Shown one piece after another: positions 26,341 to 35,145 of a stretch of 64,000 nucleotides of DNA (positions are counted from its first letter, which is position 1; each line of letters begins with the position of its first letter). The notes under the pieces were generated by a model. It saw nothing but the letters and a program-made list of their open reading frames with translations. It was not told the DNA's origin and searched no databases. The stretch spans positions 2,207,001 through 2,271,000 of the forward strand of contig NZ_CP019331.1 in assembly GCF_002163835.1 (NCBI RefSeq), read 5' to 3'. The translations under genes were made by a program, and so were the position numbers. The stretch comes from Polaribacter sp. SA4-10. GTDB lineage: Bacteria > Bacteroidota > Bacteroidia > Flavobacteriales > Flavobacteriaceae.

Positions 26341-27672
26341 TTAGTCTAAAACTAACTCACCTGAATAAAATTGTAATACTTTAGTTTTAAAAACATAATC
26401 ATATTTAGAACTAATTAATGAAGCTTCTGCACTTACTAAACGATTTCTTACTTGATCAAAATCAAACAATGTCATTGCCCCAAAATTATATCTTTCTTGC
26501 GCATTTTTAAACGCTTCTTTTTGTGCAGCTAAAGAAATTTTTGCAGCTTCAAAAGTTTTTAAGGCAGATTTTACATCTAAAAAAGCTTGCTCAATCGTTT
26601 GTTTTAATTGCAGTTTTTCACTTTCTAATCTAGTTTCAAAAATTTCTCTATTTATTATAGATTTTGCAAGACCGTTTTTTGTTTGAAATCTATTAAAAAT
26701 AGGAATACTAACATTAAACCCTAAACCATAACCTAAATTATCATCTAATTGGGTAAATAAATTCGTGTTAGAAAATCCGGGTGGAAGGTTTAAATTATAC
26801 CCATAGTTTGATGATAATCCTGCTGATGCAGATACCGTTGGTAAAAAATAACTTTTAGAAATTTCAATATTTAAATCTGCATTTTCAATAGCTAGTTTAG
26901 CTCTCGCTATTTCTGGCATTTTAGTTAAAGACTTATCATAAACAGCACTTGAGTTTTTATATAATAAATTAGCTGATGGCGTTCCCACATCTATAGAAGC
27001 AACATCAAAATCTTGAACAGGAGTTTGAATTAATTGTGCTAAATTTAATAGCGAGATATCCAACGAATTTTCTTGTGTAATTACATTTTGTAAATTAGTT
27101 GCAGCTGTAGATTCTGTGTTTAATAATTCTCCTTTAGGTATAACTCCGGCTTTAAATCTGTTTTTTGCAGCTTCAATTTGCTTTTTACTAATGGCGTATT
27201 GCACATTTGCAACATTTAAATTTTCTTTAGCAAAAAGAATGTTTAAATACCCATTAACAACAAATAATGAAATGTCATTTTCTATTTTTTGTAAATCATA
27301 CAAACTAGATTCTACTCCTAATTGTGCCTGTTTAAAGGTATTGGTATTTCTAAAACCATTAAAAACAGTATAACCAGCACTTAAACCAACAGAACCTCCA
27401 AAAATACTCGTTGAAATTCTATTTTGTGTAACTGGATCAAATCCTGAACCAAAATTTAGGTTACCTCCAGTAGAACCATTTAAATTTGGCAAGAAATTAC
27501 CTTTTGCAATATCTACATCCTTTTTAGCAAGCTCTAAACTTAATTTATTTTGCTGAATAGAAATATTTTTTTCTAATGCCTGGTCAACACACTCTCTAAG
27601 AGTCCATTGTTTTTGAGAAAAAGTTGTTATTGATGTTAATACAACGATTACTAGTAAAATTTTCGTTTTCAA
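26341..27672 (-). CDS. TolC-family outer-membrane efflux protein
   Basis: Outer-membrane channel subunit for efflux or type I secretion. The 443-residue protein has a signal peptide (to about residue 19, TFSQ) followed by two repeated helical-barrel units each beginning with WTLRECVDQALEKN-like and long coiled-coil segments (for example 195-250 and 330-420), and GGSVGLSAGYTVFNG / GLGFNVSIPIFN beta strands. Unlike most flavobacterial TolC genes it has no periplasmic adaptor or ABC/RND pump beside it; it stands alone with its own terminator, so its partner must be encoded elsewhere. Confidence 0.9.
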   Translation of the reverse strand: MKTKILLVIVVLTSITTFSQKQWTLRECVDQALEKNISIQQNKLSLELAKKDVDIAKGNFLPNLNGSTGGNLNFGSGFDPVTQNRISTSIFGGSVGLSAGYTVFNGFRNTNTFKQAQLGVESSLYDLQKIENDISLFVVNGYLNILFAKENLNVANVQYAISKKQIEAAKNRFKAGVIPKGELLNTESTAATNLQNVITQENSLDISLLNLAQLIQTPVQDFDVASIDVGTPSANLLYKNSSAVYDKSLTKMPEIARAKLAIENADLNIEISKSYFLPTVSASAGLSSNYGYNLNLPPGFSNTNLFTQLDDNLGYGLGFNVSIPIFNRFQTKNGLAKSIINREIFETRLESEKLQLKQTIEQAFLDVKSALKTFEAAKISLAAQKEAFKNAQERYNFGAMTLFDFDQVRNRLVSAEASLISSKYDYVFKTKVLQFYSGELVLD

Positions 27673-27855
27673 AATCTTTAAATTTTATAATTTCAATGAT
27701 TGGTTTTCAAGGGTTGTACCAAAAGATAAAAGAATAAAACCAACTAAAAATCAAATAGTTACACTAAATAATTATTTATAATTGTTTTAAGACAAACACT
27801 TCTTGCTCAATATTGAACACTTCTAACTTTTGATAGTCTTAATAAGACGATTAAA

Positions 27856-27881
27856 AGTAAAATATGTTACACTATTTTACT
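27856..27881 (-). terminator. Possible terminator of the cytochrome oxidase assembly operon
   Basis: AGTAAAATA (27856-27864) and TATTTTACT (27873-27881) are perfect 9-base inverted arms around an eight-base loop, 12 bases after the last stop codon of the operon. The stem is AT-rich and the T-tract is weak, so confidence is limited. Confidence 0.45.
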
Positions 27882-27893
27882 CTTATTGAAATG

Positions 27894-28118
27894 TTAATTT
27901 TTAGATTTCTTTTTATAGCTATAAATTGCATAGAATAAAAAACCAATTAAAAGGTAAGGAAAAACCATTAGGTATGTAATTCCGTTGTTTACTCCTTCTG
28001 CCATAGAAATATCGCCATTCTCTACAACTGCTTTACACATTGCACACTGAGAATAGGATGATTTTGTTAAGAAAATCATCATTACAAAAAAGAAAAAAAA
28101 CTGCTTTGTTTTATACAT
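27894..28118 (-). CDS. Small membrane protein with periplasmic CxxC motif
   Basis: A 74-residue protein with a signal peptide or first helix (to about residue 22), then SQCAMCKAVVENG with a CxxC pair at the mature N-terminus, and a second transmembrane helix (about 48-66) followed by a basic tail. The eight-base overlap with the DUF420 gene upstream places it at the end of the oxidase assembly operon. A metal- or thiol-handling role in oxidase maturation is plausible from context, but no named family is certain. Confidence 0.7.
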   Translation of the reverse strand: MYKTKQFFFFFVMMIFLTKSSYSQCAMCKAVVENGDISMAEGVNNGITYLMVFPYLLIGFLFYAIYSYKKKSKN

Positions 28119-28650
28119 AATAAGGTGAAATCATTATATAAACTACAACTCCTGTTACTGCTACATATAACCATAAAGGAAATGTAATTTTTGCTATTTT
28201 TTTATGTGCTGGAAATTTACCCAATTTAGCCCTCATATATGTTGTTAACACAAAAGGAATAACAATTATTGATAAAACAATGTGGGTAACTAAAATAAAA
28301 TAATATACATATTTTATGATTCCTTCTCCACCAAACTTAGTAGAATTGGATGTCATATGATATGCTATATAAAGCAATAAAAAGACTAAAGAACAACCAA
28401 TTGCAAATGTATTTAATTGTTCGTGTAATTTTTTATTCCCTTTTTTAATTGCTATAACTGCAGCTATTAAAACAACTGCTGTTAATCCGTTTATTGATGC
28501 GTAAATTGGAGGTAAAAAAGTTAGAGGTTCAACATTAAAACCTAAATCTCTTAAATTTACTCCAAACAAAGCAGCTACCGCTAAAGGAATTACAATTGAT
28601 AATCCTGTAATAATTTTTTTATACTTTTTTTCTTGTGCTATATTATTCAT
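28111..28650 (-). CDS. DUF420 family membrane protein
   Basis: A 179-residue integral membrane protein with about five helices, including LPPIYASINGLTAVVLIAA and the histidine-containing helix YFILVTHIVLSIIVIPFVL, the DUF420 (YozB-like) pattern. DUF420 genes usually sit in cytochrome c oxidase assembly clusters, and histidines in the helices have led to suggestions of heme or copper handling. It overlaps the SCO gene upstream by eight bases and the small CxxC gene downstream by eight, a tight translational unit. Confidence 0.85.
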   Translation of the reverse strand: MNNIAQEKKYKKIITGLSIVIPLAVAALFGVNLRDLGFNVEPLTFLPPIYASINGLTAVVLIAAVIAIKKGNKKLHEQLNTFAIGCSLVFLLLYIAYHMTSNSTKFGGEGIIKYVYYFILVTHIVLSIIVIPFVLTTYMRAKLGKFPAHKKIAKITFPLWLYVAVTGVVVYIMISPYYV

Positions 28651-29287
28651 CTAACAAGGTTTTAATATCTTCTTTTAATTCTTTAATTTGATCAGGAAAA
28701 CCCTGTTCTTCCAATGCTCTGTAATACATTATTGGGTTTCCATATTGGTCTTTTCTAGAACGGATGTAACCTTCTTTATCAACCAATGCAAATAAACCTG
28801 AATGTTCAAAACCTCCATGATCATCATCTCCTTTCCCTGCATATAATTTGAACCCTTTATTTGATAAAGCATACACCATATCTTCTGATTTACCCGTTAA
28901 CAAATGCCAATTAGGATGTGTAATTTTATATTTACTTGCGTATTCTTTGAGTATTTGAGGAGAATCTATTTCTGGCGTTATAGAAATAGAGGCAATTCCA
29001 AAATTTGGATTTCCAAAAAATTCATCTTGAATTGTACTCATTTTTTGGTTCATTATTGGGCAAATAGTAGGACAAGTAGTAAAAAAGAATTCTACAACAT
29101 ATACTTTACCTTCATAACTTTTATTGGTAATTGTTTTCCCATTTTGGTTTGTAAACTCAAAATCAGGGACTTTATTAAAAGTATGTAAATCTGAACCTTT
29201 AAAGCGCTCAACAATTTTTGGAACTGTATAAATTCCAAATAATAAAATGATGAAAGCGACACCAACGTAAGAATATTTTTTATTCAT
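28643..29287 (-). CDS. SCO family copper chaperone / thiol-disulfide protein
   Basis: Delivers copper to, or reduces, the CuA site of cytochrome c oxidase. The 214-residue protein has an N-terminal anchor (about 7-23) and a thioredoxin-like fold with the copper-binding TTCPTICPIM (CxxxC, residues about 72-81) and the downstream histidine in EHSGLFALVDKEG. It overlaps DUF420 by eight bases and follows a Cys-less relative of itself by six bases. All expected SCO ligands are present. Confidence 0.92.
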   Translation of the reverse strand: MNKKYSYVGVAFIILLFGIYTVPKIVERFKGSDLHTFNKVPDFEFTNQNGKTITNKSYEGKVYVVEFFFTTCPTICPIMNQKMSTIQDEFFGNPNFGIASISITPEIDSPQILKEYASKYKITHPNWHLLTGKSEDMVYALSNKGFKLYAGKGDDDHGGFEHSGLFALVDKEGYIRSRKDQYGNPIMYYRALEEQGFPDQIKELKEDIKTLLDE

Positions 29288-29293
29288 TATTTT

Positions 29294-29944
29294 TTAGATT
29301 TCTCTATCTGCATCGTTCTTTTTTAAAGCTAATCTATATTCTGCCAAAACAACTTTTAGATCATCTTTCATTTTATTGTTTAGTTCTGCTACAGAATTCA
29401 TGTCATAACCAAAAAGTTTACCATCTTCACTGTCTTCATCATCAGTTCTTCCTCTTAAGCCTCCTTCTCTATCAATTATAAAAGCTTTTGAACTATACAA
29501 ATTAGTTAATGGTTCATTCGTTTTAAAACTATCATAAAAAGCATTTATTTCATCTTTAGAACTAGCTACAAACTTCCATTTTACCATATCAGTAAAACTG
29601 CCAATTTCTTTTTTAAGTTGAATTACTTCTTGCTCTTTTCCATTAGGATAAACAACAACTATTTGAAAATCTTTAAAGCCATAAAAAGGTTTATAAATTT
29701 TCTGATTTAAGTTAAAAACTCCTCCTTTTATAGTTTCTATATCATTTCCTAAAAAACAAATAATAGAAATTTTATTTTCTAAGGTGGTCGTATTTGTGCT
29801 ATCTATTAGAGAAACATTAATAACATTTTCTGTTACTACTGGTAATTTTGCAAAATTATTTACTCCTTGTTGTAATGCTAGGTAAAACATTAAAGGAAAA
29901 ATAAAGAGTAAAAAAAGTACAACTCTTTTTTTAGAAATTTTCAT
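29294..29944 (-). CDS. SCO/thioredoxin-fold-like membrane-anchored protein lacking the cysteine pair
   Basis: A 216-residue protein with one N-terminal transmembrane helix (about 8-25). The body looks like a degenerate SCO/thioredoxin fold: a strand ISIICFLGND where SCO proteins have their CxxxC, and late on SSKAFIIDREGGLRGRTDDED, which matches the SCO motif near the conserved histidine region but without it. It sits six bases upstream of the true SCO gene in an oxidase assembly operon, so a role in oxidase maturation is likely though the metal-binding residues are gone. A terminator-like hairpin lies just upstream of its start. Confidence 0.65.
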   Translation of the reverse strand: MKISKKRVVLFLLFIFPLMFYLALQQGVNNFAKLPVVTENVINVSLIDSTNTTTLENKISIICFLGNDIETIKGGVFNLNQKIYKPFYGFKDFQIVVVYPNGKEQEVIQLKKEIGSFTDMVKWKFVASSKDEINAFYDSFKTNEPLTNLYSSKAFIIDREGGLRGRTDDEDSEDGKLFGYDMNSVAELNNKMKDDLKVVLAEYRLALKKNDADREI

Positions 29945-29962
29945 GATTATTTTATATAAAAA

Positions 29963-29982
29963 AAGGTGGTTAAAACCACCTT
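29963..29982 (-). terminator. Terminator-like hairpin inside the oxidase operon
   Basis: AAGGTGGTT (29963-29971) and AACCACCTT (29974-29982) form a 9-bp GC-containing stem; on the minus strand a run of T follows. It lies between subunit IV and the SCO-like gene and may reduce transcription of the assembly genes relative to the structural genes. Confidence 0.7.
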
Positions 29983-29994
29983 ATATTTTTTAGA

Positions 29995-30336
29995 TTACCA
30001 TTTTACAAGTGGTGCTAATGTGGTATATAAATAACCTCCTTCTATTAGTAGAAAGGTTACTAAATACGAAATTAAGAATACTGCTGTCCAAACTACAGCA
30101 CGTCTAAACCATTTTTTCTCACCTTCCATATGCATAAATGCCCAAGTAATGTAGTACGCCTTTACTAATGTTAAGATTATGAAAATCCAGTTTAAAGGAC
30201 TAGTGCCTAAAAAACTAGTAAGGTGTAATACATCTGGTTTGTATATTCCTAAAATAACTTCTACTATAGTTATAACAGATAAAATTCCGAAAACTACCCA
30301 GATTCTTTTTAAATTCGATTCGTGTGCGTGTGCCAT
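29995..30336 (-). CDS. Cytochrome c oxidase subunit IV family protein
   Basis: A 113-residue membrane protein with three helices (about 12-30, 43-64, 78-100), the Cox4_pro/CtaF-type small subunit of caa3-type oxidases. The motif WIFIILTLVKAYYITWAFMHM, with Lys and His/Met in helix 2, is typical. It lies 18 bases after the long subunit III gene and is followed by a terminator-like hairpin. Catalytic subunits I and II are not in the window. Confidence 0.88.
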   Translation of the reverse strand: MAHAHESNLKRIWVVFGILSVITIVEVILGIYKPDVLHLTSFLGTSPLNWIFIILTLVKAYYITWAFMHMEGEKKWFRRAVVWTAVFLISYLVTFLLIEGGYLYTTLAPLVKW

Positions 30337-30354
30337 TTTTTTATGCTTTTATAA

Positions 30355-31335
30355 TTAAACTAGGTAGAAGAATGTGAATACAAATACCCAAACTAAATCT
30401 ACAAAGTGCCAATATAATCCTACTTTTTCTACCATCTCATAATGTCCTCTGCGTTCGTAAGTTCCTAGAATAACATTAAAGAAAATGATGATATTAATTA
30501 TGATTCCTGATAATACATGAAAACCGTGAAACCCAGTTATAAAGAAAAAGAAATCTGCAAATATGGTATTACCATATTCATTTACTTTCAAATTAGCGCC
30601 TTCTACAATCATTTTTGTTTTTGCTAATGCAGCAGAACCTGCTTCCCTAGAAAGAATTATTTTGCTTTTTTCATCAGCATTTATAAGTTCAGACTTTATT
30701 AGAATTGTTGGGTCTGCATTATATGCAGAAATTACTTGGTCTATTGAGTATGTTGAAATTGTTTCTTCTTTTTCAAACCACAATCCATTTAGTCTTGTAT
30801 GTTGTTCTCTTGCGTCTGTTCTTTCTCCAACAACAAAATCTGACAATGCTATTTGATGACCATCTTTTACAAACTGTAAAATTTTCCCATCTGTAGTTCT
30901 TACCGCCCCATAAGAACCTTTAATAAAGGTTTTCCATTCCCAAGCTTGAGAACCAACAAAGATTAAACCTCCTATAATTGTTAAAAACATATAGATGGTT
31001 ACTTTCTTTTTGTTCATATGATGTCCTGCATCTACAGCCAATACCATAGTTACAGATGATGCAATTAAGACAAATGTCATAAATGCAACATAAATCATTG
31101 GAAAATTACCGTGAAAAAAAGGAATGTGTGTAAAAACCTCATCGGCAATTGGCCAAGAATCTATAAATTTAAAACGTGTTAAACCATAAGCTGCTAAAAA
31201 AGCTGAAAAAGTTAATGCATCTGATACGATAAAAAACCACATCATCATTTTACCATAACTTGCGCCAAATGGCTTCACACCACCTCCATTCCAAGTTTCT
31301 TTTTTGTTAGAAGGTATAGCAATCTTTGCTTCCAT
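30355..31335 (-). CDS. Cytochrome c oxidase subunit III with a large periplasmic insertion
   Basis: Subunit III of a heme-copper oxidase, 326 residues. The helices carry the family motifs FFHGNFP, and in the last part DFFFFITGFHGFHVLSG and YWHFVDLVWVFVF, with the conserved Glu/His residues. Unlike the usual 190-210-residue subunit it has about 110 extra hydrophilic residues (roughly 130-245) between helices 3 and 4. A second, normal-length subunit III gene lies directly upstream, so the two are paralogues in one operon, an arrangement known in Bacteroidota. Confidence 0.9.
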   Translation of the reverse strand: MEAKIAIPSNKKETWNGGGVKPFGASYGKMMMWFFIVSDALTFSAFLAAYGLTRFKFIDSWPIADEVFTHIPFFHGNFPMIYVAFMTFVLIASSVTMVLAVDAGHHMNKKKVTIYMFLTIIGGLIFVGSQAWEWKTFIKGSYGAVRTTDGKILQFVKDGHQIALSDFVVGERTDAREQHTRLNGLWFEKEETISTYSIDQVISAYNADPTILIKSELINADEKSKIILSREAGSAALAKTKMIVEGANLKVNEYGNTIFADFFFFITGFHGFHVLSGIIINIIIFFNVILGTYERRGHYEMVEKVGLYWHFVDLVWVFVFTFFYLV

Positions 31336-31390
31336 AAATATTCTCTGTTAATTAATTCTTAATTAGTTTGTCAAAATTAAACATTTTTCA

Positions 31391-31978
31391 TCACCTAATA
31401 AAATAGAAAAAGAAAAATAGATAAATCCATAATATATCTACAAAATGCCAGAAGATTGCACCGAGTTCAAACCCCAGTAAATCATCCGATTTGTATTTGT
31501 ATTTAAAATGATTATAAATTACAACTAAAAGTACAATTAGGCCAGCAAACAGGTGTAAAACGTGCATAAACGTTATACCTATTATAAATGATGTTGACAC
31601 TGTACTTTCTGGTCCAGTAAAAAATAACCCTACACTTTTTAATTGATTAAAGCCAACATATTGTTGCCAAACAAATCCTATTCCTAACAACAATGTTACA
31701 ACTACAAGCAACAAAGAGAGCTGTCTTTTATCCTTTTTTAAGAATTTTTGAGATAAAAATAGCGTAATACTACTTCCTATAATCAAAAATGTACTAATAT
31801 AAAATGCTTGAGGTAAATCAAAAGAAACCCAATCTTCACGTTTCATACTAATTACATAGGCACTTGTTAATCCTGCAAAAAACATTACCATACTAATCAT
31901 AGAAACCCACAACATTGGTTTTGCTGATTTCCTTTTAGCCGTGGTTAATTCTTTTTGTAATGTTTTTTCGTCTATCAT
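31391..31978 (-). CDS. Cytochrome c oxidase subunit III (short paralogue)
   Basis: A 195-residue, five-helix membrane protein with the subunit III signatures FIIGITFMHVLHLFAGL and FWHFVDILWIYLFFFFY at the C-terminus. It lies two bases after ctaB on the minus strand and 55 bases before the longer subunit III. Presence of both copies suggests each associates with a different part of the oxidase complex or with different oxidases; this is inference. Confidence 0.9.
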   Translation of the reverse strand: MIDEKTLQKELTTAKRKSAKPMLWVSMISMVMFFAGLTSAYVISMKREDWVSFDLPQAFYISTFLIIGSSITLFLSQKFLKKDKRQLSLLLVVVTLLLGIGFVWQQYVGFNQLKSVGLFFTGPESTVSTSFIIGITFMHVLHLFAGLIVLLVVIYNHFKYKYKSDDLLGFELGAIFWHFVDILWIYLFFFFYFIR

Positions 31979-31980
31979 TT

Positions 31981-32886
31981 TTAATGTAAAAATTTATCTA
32001 CAACGTATATAATTTGCACTAATGTAATGTATAAAACACTTGATAACATTAGTTTTCTTGCATCTACGTTTTCTTCACTTTTATGTAATTTAACTCCATA
32101 ATATAACATAATTAATCCTAAAAAGGCAATAATTACTGCTGTAACTGGATAAATATAAAATGCTCCTGACACTTTAAAAACCGGGGCTATAGAAACCAAA
32201 ATCATAATTATTGTGTAAAAAATGATTTGCTTTACAGCTCTTTTATCCTTCGTGTTCATTGGCATCATGTTGAAACCTGCTTTTTTATATTCTTCAAATT
32301 GCAACCAGCCAATTGCCCAAAAATGTGGAAATTGCCAGAAAAACTGAATCATAAATAAAAAACCTGCTTCTAATCCAAAATTATTTGTTGCAGCAATCCA
32401 ACCTAACATAAAGGGAATTGCTCCTGGAATTGCACCAACAAAAACAGATAATGGCGTTACCGGTTTTAATGGTGTATAAACACTTGTATATAAAAATATT
32501 GAAATAGCACCAAATAATGCTGTTTTTGCATTTATGCTATACAAAATTGTTAAACCTGCAATTGTAAAAAATATTGCAATTACCAATGCTGTATTTATAG
32601 ACATTCTTTCTGTAGGCAAAGGTCTATTCTGTGTGCGCTTCATCATAGCATCTGTATCTTTTTCTATAATTTGATTAAATGCATTTGAAGCACCAACCAT
32701 AAGAAAACCACCTAAAGCTAATAAAAACAGTGTACTATAATTAATAACATCTACAGCTAATAAATACCCTGCAACAGAAGAAAACACTACACTTAAAGAC
32801 AGGCCAACTTTTGTAAGTTGCTTTAAATCTGAAATTATAGTTTGCATAAATATTTTATTGTCTGTAATAACGGTTGTATTCATCAT
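31981..32886 (-). CDS. ctaB: Heme o synthase (protoheme IX farnesyltransferase)
   Basis: Transfers a farnesyl group to heme b to make heme o for the terminal oxidase. A UbiA-type prenyltransferase with about nine helices; the first aspartate-rich motif is NAFNQIIEKDTDAMMKRTQNRPLP and the second region contains FPHFWAIGWLQFEEYKKAGF. I start at the ATG at 32886 (the next ATG, 32883, is equally possible). A longer frame opens with TTG at 32904, but that TTG is part of a TAtcTTTG promoter box and would lie upstream of the transcript. First gene of the oxidase assembly operon. Confidence 0.94.
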   Translation of the reverse strand: MMNTTVITDNKIFMQTIISDLKQLTKVGLSLSVVFSSVAGYLLAVDVINYSTLFLLALGGFLMVGASNAFNQIIEKDTDAMMKRTQNRPLPTERMSINTALVIAIFFTIAGLTILYSINAKTALFGAISIFLYTSVYTPLKPVTPLSVFVGAIPGAIPFMLGWIAATNNFGLEAGFLFMIQFFWQFPHFWAIGWLQFEEYKKAGFNMMPMNTKDKRAVKQIIFYTIIMILVSIAPVFKVSGAFYIYPVTAVIIAFLGLIMLYYGVKLHKSEENVDARKLMLSSVLYITLVQIIYVVDKFLH

Positions 32887-32901
32887 ATCACAATTCGGCT
32901 G

Positions 32902-32909
32902 CAAAGATA
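32902..32909 (-). promoter_or_regulatory. -7 promoter box TATCTTTG for the ctaB operon
   Basis: On the minus strand TATCTTTG matches TAnnTTTG and ends 15 bases before the ATG at 32886. It decides against the upstream TTG start of ctaB. Confidence 0.6.
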
Positions 32910-32954
32910 TTTGATAAATCTGAATTTACCACATATTTTAATAGTTATTGAGGT

Positions 32955-32984
32955 AAAAAAAACCCACTCAATAAATCGAGTGGG
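32955..32984 (-). terminator. Terminator after the remB-like gene
   Basis: CCCACTC (32963-32969) pairs with GAGTGGG (32978-32984); on the minus strand the stem is followed by eight T (32955-32962). It closes the deoC - acyltransferase - remB-like message. Confidence 0.8.
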
Positions 32985-33080
32985 AAATTGCTATGAAAAA
33001 GAAAAAGTGTGATCTATGAAAATCACGATGTAAATATATACATAAATATTTTACTTTTTCTTAATGAAACTATAAAATAT

Positions 33081-35144
33081 TTAAAAATCGAAATACCAAT
33101 TAAATAAATCTGCTTTAACCCCTACTGAAAGCCAAATATTATTTCCTTCTGGGAAACTAGTTAAAGAAACTTCTGGGGTAAACTTTCTATAGGATAAGCC
33201 TGCAAAAAGACTTAAATTGTTCGAAGGGTTTAATAGATAATTTCCTTGAAAATCTGCAATAAAAATAGTTGCAGTATTACCTTGTGCAAGTTCGTTTCCT
33301 GTTTCTGCAAATCTATCTTCATAAGATTGGTAAATATCTCCTCCATAACTTACAACTTGATCTTGTAAATCAAATCCTTTTTTTCCGAGAATTATTTTTG
33401 CGCTTCCACTCCATCTATCTTTTTTATATCTAGCAATAGCAACTGCTTCCCAAAAGTTTGCACCCCATAAGTGACCTAAAGGTTGACTATAATTACCATA
33501 ATTTAAAACAGGTGATTTATGTGCAAAAGTATAAGGTCTTGCATAATTGTATTCCAATTGTAAGAAAAGGTTCTCAACTTTAAAAGCATCAAAATATTTT
33601 GCTCCTAATTGATATGCAAATTTATTTTGCCACTTTCCTAAATCATTTAAGTTTCCCACAGAAAACTCATCAAGAATAAACTGAGAATATAAAGAAACAT
33701 GATCATTCAACTTATATTTACCCGTTAGACCAACCAGTGCGTTTCCTGCATCTTCTCCTCTATTAAACTCTACCGATCTATAGAAAATTATAGGGTTTAA
33801 AAAGCCAGCATCAAAACCTTGCTCTCCTGTAGAAATTGCAGTTTCAAAAAAACCAATGTTTAGTTTTTTTGTTAGGTTGATACTTAAATAATGGGCTGCA
33901 ACATATTTTCTTGCATGTTTATTAGAGTTAGAAGCAGCACTTAATGACGGTTCTGTATTCCACATCCAAATATTTGTATATTGGAATTTCCAAAAATCAA
34001 CCTTCATTTTTAAATAAGTTGTTGGAGAAGAAACATCTGAAAGTATAAATGATCTATATCCATCTCCAATAAAATTTTTACCATTTCCAAATTGAAATTG
34101 CATAAACTTATTTGGCTTGTATGACAGATACCCCTCTGCAACAGGGTAATCATGAGCGTCTGTTTTAAATCCTTTTGCCTTTCCCCTTCCAGGAACCAAT
34201 CCTTCAGAGTTTTTTGGTCTTACATTTAATGCTGTGTTTGTAATATAACTATTCACATAATCTGCAAATCTTGCTTGACTCTCATAAATGGTTGCAGCAT
34301 AAGAAAACTTATCTCCTAAACCTCCATTTACAGCTACAATTCTAGAATTATTATAGGTGTATGACTGATCTGAATTATCTTTTCCTAATTGAACATCAAC
34401 TAAAAAATCTAAAGTAAACCAATAATCATCTTTCTTAACTTGTAGTAAATGTTCGTTCCAAATTTTGTTACCTACCCAAGATTTTACTTTTGGTTTTAAA
34501 AACTTCTTTTTTTCTTCTGTTAGATTGTAATACTTATTTACATCACTATAAATATAAGGTTTTGAAGCTGTGTGAGTGCCATTTGCTTTATGCATCGCAA
34601 ATTCATAATCTACATATTTTTGATGTGTAAAAGGAATGTTTAATTGGCTACTATGCTCTAAAAAAATAGAATCTGCTATTCTATTTTTTTCTACTAAAAC
34701 AAATAAATCTTCTTTTGGTTTTAAAGTTTTGGTAATTCCTTTCTCATTTATATTTTCATCTAAAGGAAATGTAATCGGAATTTCAAACGTCATTTCTATA
34801 GGATGATTATTATACCAACCTGGAGTAACTTTAGGAAAAATTTTAAAAGCGCTCTCAACCTCTTTTCTTACTTCTTCATATGGCGAACTAACATAGATTA
34901 ATTTAAAATCTCCTTTATTAGTGACCGCAAAAATCACGTTTGCAGTTCCTTTAAAATTTTCATTTTCTACAATTGCAGGTGTCTTAAACTCTGCAAAAAA
35001 ATGTTTTTTTGTAGTTGATAAAAAACAATCTTCAATAGAATTAATTTCAGAACCTTTACAAACATCAAAAACTGGAAATTTTTCTGATTGAGATAATAGT
35101 ATTGATGGAAATAATAAAACCAGTATTAAATATTTTTTAATCAT
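33081..35144 (-). CDS. RemB-like gliding motility outer-membrane protein with a TonB-C-like N-terminal domain
   Basis: A 687-residue exported protein (signal peptide to about Ser18-Gln19). Residues about 20-130 resemble a TonB C-terminal domain: FPVFDVCKG...EDCF, then a strand-rich part ending FPKVTPG and IPITFPL. The remaining 500 residues are beta strands with FGNGKNFIGDGYRSFILSD and FLNPIIFYRSVEF, the pattern of capsule-assembly Wzi-like barrels and of flavobacterial RemB, needed for gliding on some surfaces. Last gene of an operon behind an acyltransferase (two bases apart) and deoC. RemB assignment is from memory of the family; a Wzi-like capsule-binding role is the alternative. Confidence 0.65.
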   Translation of the reverse strand: MIKKYLILVLLFPSILLSQSEKFPVFDVCKGSEINSIEDCFLSTTKKHFFAEFKTPAIVENENFKGTANVIFAVTNKGDFKLIYVSSPYEEVRKEVESAFKIFPKVTPGWYNNHPIEMTFEIPITFPLDENINEKGITKTLKPKEDLFVLVEKNRIADSIFLEHSSQLNIPFTHQKYVDYEFAMHKANGTHTASKPYIYSDVNKYYNLTEEKKKFLKPKVKSWVGNKIWNEHLLQVKKDDYWFTLDFLVDVQLGKDNSDQSYTYNNSRIVAVNGGLGDKFSYAATIYESQARFADYVNSYITNTALNVRPKNSEGLVPGRGKAKGFKTDAHDYPVAEGYLSYKPNKFMQFQFGNGKNFIGDGYRSFILSDVSSPTTYLKMKVDFWKFQYTNIWMWNTEPSLSAASNSNKHARKYVAAHYLSINLTKKLNIGFFETAISTGEQGFDAGFLNPIIFYRSVEFNRGEDAGNALVGLTGKYKLNDHVSLYSQFILDEFSVGNLNDLGKWQNKFAYQLGAKYFDAFKVENLFLQLEYNYARPYTFAHKSPVLNYGNYSQPLGHLWGANFWEAVAIARYKKDRWSGSAKIILGKKGFDLQDQVVSYGGDIYQSYEDRFAETGNELAQGNTATIFIADFQGNYLLNPSNNLSLFAGLSYRKFTPEVSLTSFPEGNNIWLSVGVKADLFNWYFDF

Positions 35145-35145
35145 T

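Noticed and set aside
27836..27848. Palindrome GTCTTAATAAGAC upstream of the TolC-family gene
   Set aside because: Short, AT-rich and of a size expected by chance in this base composition; no second copy or linked regulator to support an operator.
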